Assembly: GCA_963576475.1 (NCBI GenBank)
Contig: OY754982.1
Span: 18,150,217-18,214,216, forward strand
Length of the DNA stretch: 64,000 nt
Direction: 5' to 3'
From: Molanna angustata
Taxonomy: Eukaryota; Arthropoda; Insecta; Trichoptera; Molannidae
Below are positions 62,636 through 64,000 of this stretch, piece by piece. Within the stretch, counting starts at the first letter, position 1, and every line of letters starts with the position of its first letter. The notes under the pieces were generated by a model, which was not told the origin of the DNA, did not search any database, and saw only the letters and a list, made by a program, of their open reading frames with translations. Position numbers and translations under genes: made by a program.

Positions 62636-64000
62636 TCTACAGCCCAAACTATAAGTCTGATCGACTTCATATTAACATCATATGTGTAAAGTGCAAAGAC
62701 CTAGAGCTGATTAGTTTTCCATAGACAACTTTTGATTTCTTCTCTATGAATTCATCATTTACGTTGTTTTTTTTTTGTGTCCTCTCTGCAGCCCAAACTA
62801 TAAGTCCGATTGACTTCATATTGATATCACATGTGTTAAGTCCATAAACTTAGAGCTGATTAGTTTTCCATAGACAACGGTTCATTTTTTCCCAATGTTT
62901 CTTTATGATTTCATCTATTAAAACTGAAAAAATGCTCTCACGACCTGGAAATTAGAGATATTTTAATTTGGTTTCAACTATTTATACAACACCAAGAATC
63001 TTCATAAAATTGTATTCAAAGTTGGTCAATGTTAAAAGAAAAATATTCAACGGTTTCAAAAATTATATTTTATTTAATGGATATTTGTATGAAACTTATA
63101 TGTAACAAGAGAATTTTTTTATATTTGGCAATGTTCAGTTCATTGATTTCATATTGATATAAGAATATTAATAGCTTGAACTTAGAACTGATTAGCTTTT
63201 CATAGATATCATAAAATTTCTTCATATGATATCACGTGTCAACATTGTCAAAATGCTCTAACGCTCTTTGAAACAAAATTTATCTGCTTTTTTTAAAATA
63301 TTTCATACAACATAAGCAGTCTTCACTATACTGCATTAATAGTTTGTCTATCTTAACATAAAAATATACTATCGGAAGAAAATTTATATTCCTGTTAGTA
63401 ACATTTAGCATGAATAAAAATGTAATTAGATAAATTTCTATTTATGGAAACGTTCAGTAATTTGATTTCATGTTATAATGTAAAGAGCTTGAACATAGAA
63501 CTGATTAGCTTTCCATAAATAACAAAAAAAATCTTCATATGATATCACCTGTCAAAATTTGGAAAATGCTCTCGCGTTCTTTAGAACAAAATTTATCTGC
63601 TTTTTTTAAAATATTTCATACAACATAAGCATTCTTCCCTATACTCCATTAATAGTTTGTCTATCTTAACATAAAAATATACTATCGGAAGAAAATTTAT
63701 ATTCCTGATAGTAACATTTAGTATGAATAAAAATGTAATTAGATAAATTTCTATGTATGGAAAAGTTCAGTAATTTGATTTCATGTTATAATGTAAAGAG
63801 CTTGAACATAGAACTGATTAGCTTTCCATAAATAACAAAAAAAATCTTCATATGATATCACCTGTCAAAATTTGGAAAATGCTCTCGCGTTCTTTAGAAC
63901 AAAATTTATCTGCTTTTTTTAAAATATTTCATACAACATAAGCATTCTTCACTATACTGCATTAATAGTTTGTTTATCTTAACATAAAAATATACTATCG
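62636..64000. repeat. Satellite-like tandem repeat, ~313-bp unit, runs off the window
   Basis: The block GA(A/G)CTGATTAG(C/T)TTTCCATA recurs at about 62707, 62853, 63185, 63498 and 63811, spacings of 146, 332, 313 and 313 bp. Other anchors (AAATGCTCT at 63251 and 63564; CTATCGGAAGAAAATTTATA in successive units) give the same 313-bp period. Divergence falls from left to right; the last two units differ by only a few bases. The left two units open with AGCCCAAACTATAAGTC. No coding frame. Confidence 0.9.

Overview
This is an AT-rich, gene-poor, transposon-dominated stretch of an insect nuclear genome, most probably a moth or butterfly. The case rests on three things: several copies of a LINE 3' end that finishes in (CATA)n just past a motif I recognise from lepidopteran genomes (ACGCCATGTCCC, minus-strand copies); many TAGGTA/ACCTAC motifs; and tRNA-derived SINEs plus microsatellite-carrying Helitron-like elements. 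I see no complete conventional protein-coding gene. Nearly all open frames are pieces of reverse transcriptases or chance frames through repeats.

Layout. 1-11 kb: SINE and LINE fragments, a 53-bp tandem repeat (3.1-3.3 kb), a jockey-like LINE tail (5.4-6.2 kb), a GC-rich block (6.4-6.55 kb) and two further LINE tails (6.7-7.2 kb), then quiet AT-rich DNA. 11.3-24.1 kb: the most striking region, an array of about 1-kb copies of one non-autonomous Helitron-like element. Two copies are in + orientation; the rest of the array is in - orientation, with abutting copies, nested copies, LINE-interrupted copies and a segmental duplication of about 2.35 kb. 24-30 kb: SINEs, a degenerate short repeat, and a LINE with an 11-bp target-site duplication. 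30.2-31.8 kb: a 25-bp minisatellite with higher-order structure, followed by another full Helitron-like copy. 32-46 kb: RTE-, CR1/jockey- and (CATA)n-type LINE remnants, an inverted-repeat element, a near-perfect 54-bp palindrome and dispersed repeat families. 47.5 kb: a CpG-rich island with an NRF-1-like site. 48-53 kb: a second Helitron-like subfamily, a 152-bp MITE, one SINE inserted in another, and a perfect 8 x 30 bp minisatellite. 53-55 kb: an L2/CR1-like LINE tail carrying a 6 x 44 bp expansion, a G-quadruplex-prone block and a jockey RT fragment. 55.75-56.06 kb: a CpG-rich block ending in a good splice donor, the best candidate for a promoter and first exon of a real gene; the sequence after it may be its first intron. 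59.8-60.9 kb: a further Helitron-like copy with a duplicated terminus. 62.6-64 kb: a satellite of about 313 bp running off the right edge.

How the parts relate. The Helitron-like family can be read as a complete natural experiment: the termini (TC...CTAG/CTAA followed by T), a 13-bp subterminal inverted repeat, a terminal nested hairpin with compensatory changes between subfamilies, an empty site showing insertion without target duplication, and head-to-tail copies. The LINE tails fall into groups by 3' simple repeat, (CATA), (ATG), (GAA) and (GATA). One SINE carries the same (GAA)-type tail as some LINEs, which suggests a shared retrotransposition machinery. All coordinates and alignments were made by eye; repeat boundaries are good to a few bases where a junction is described and to tens of bases elsewhere.
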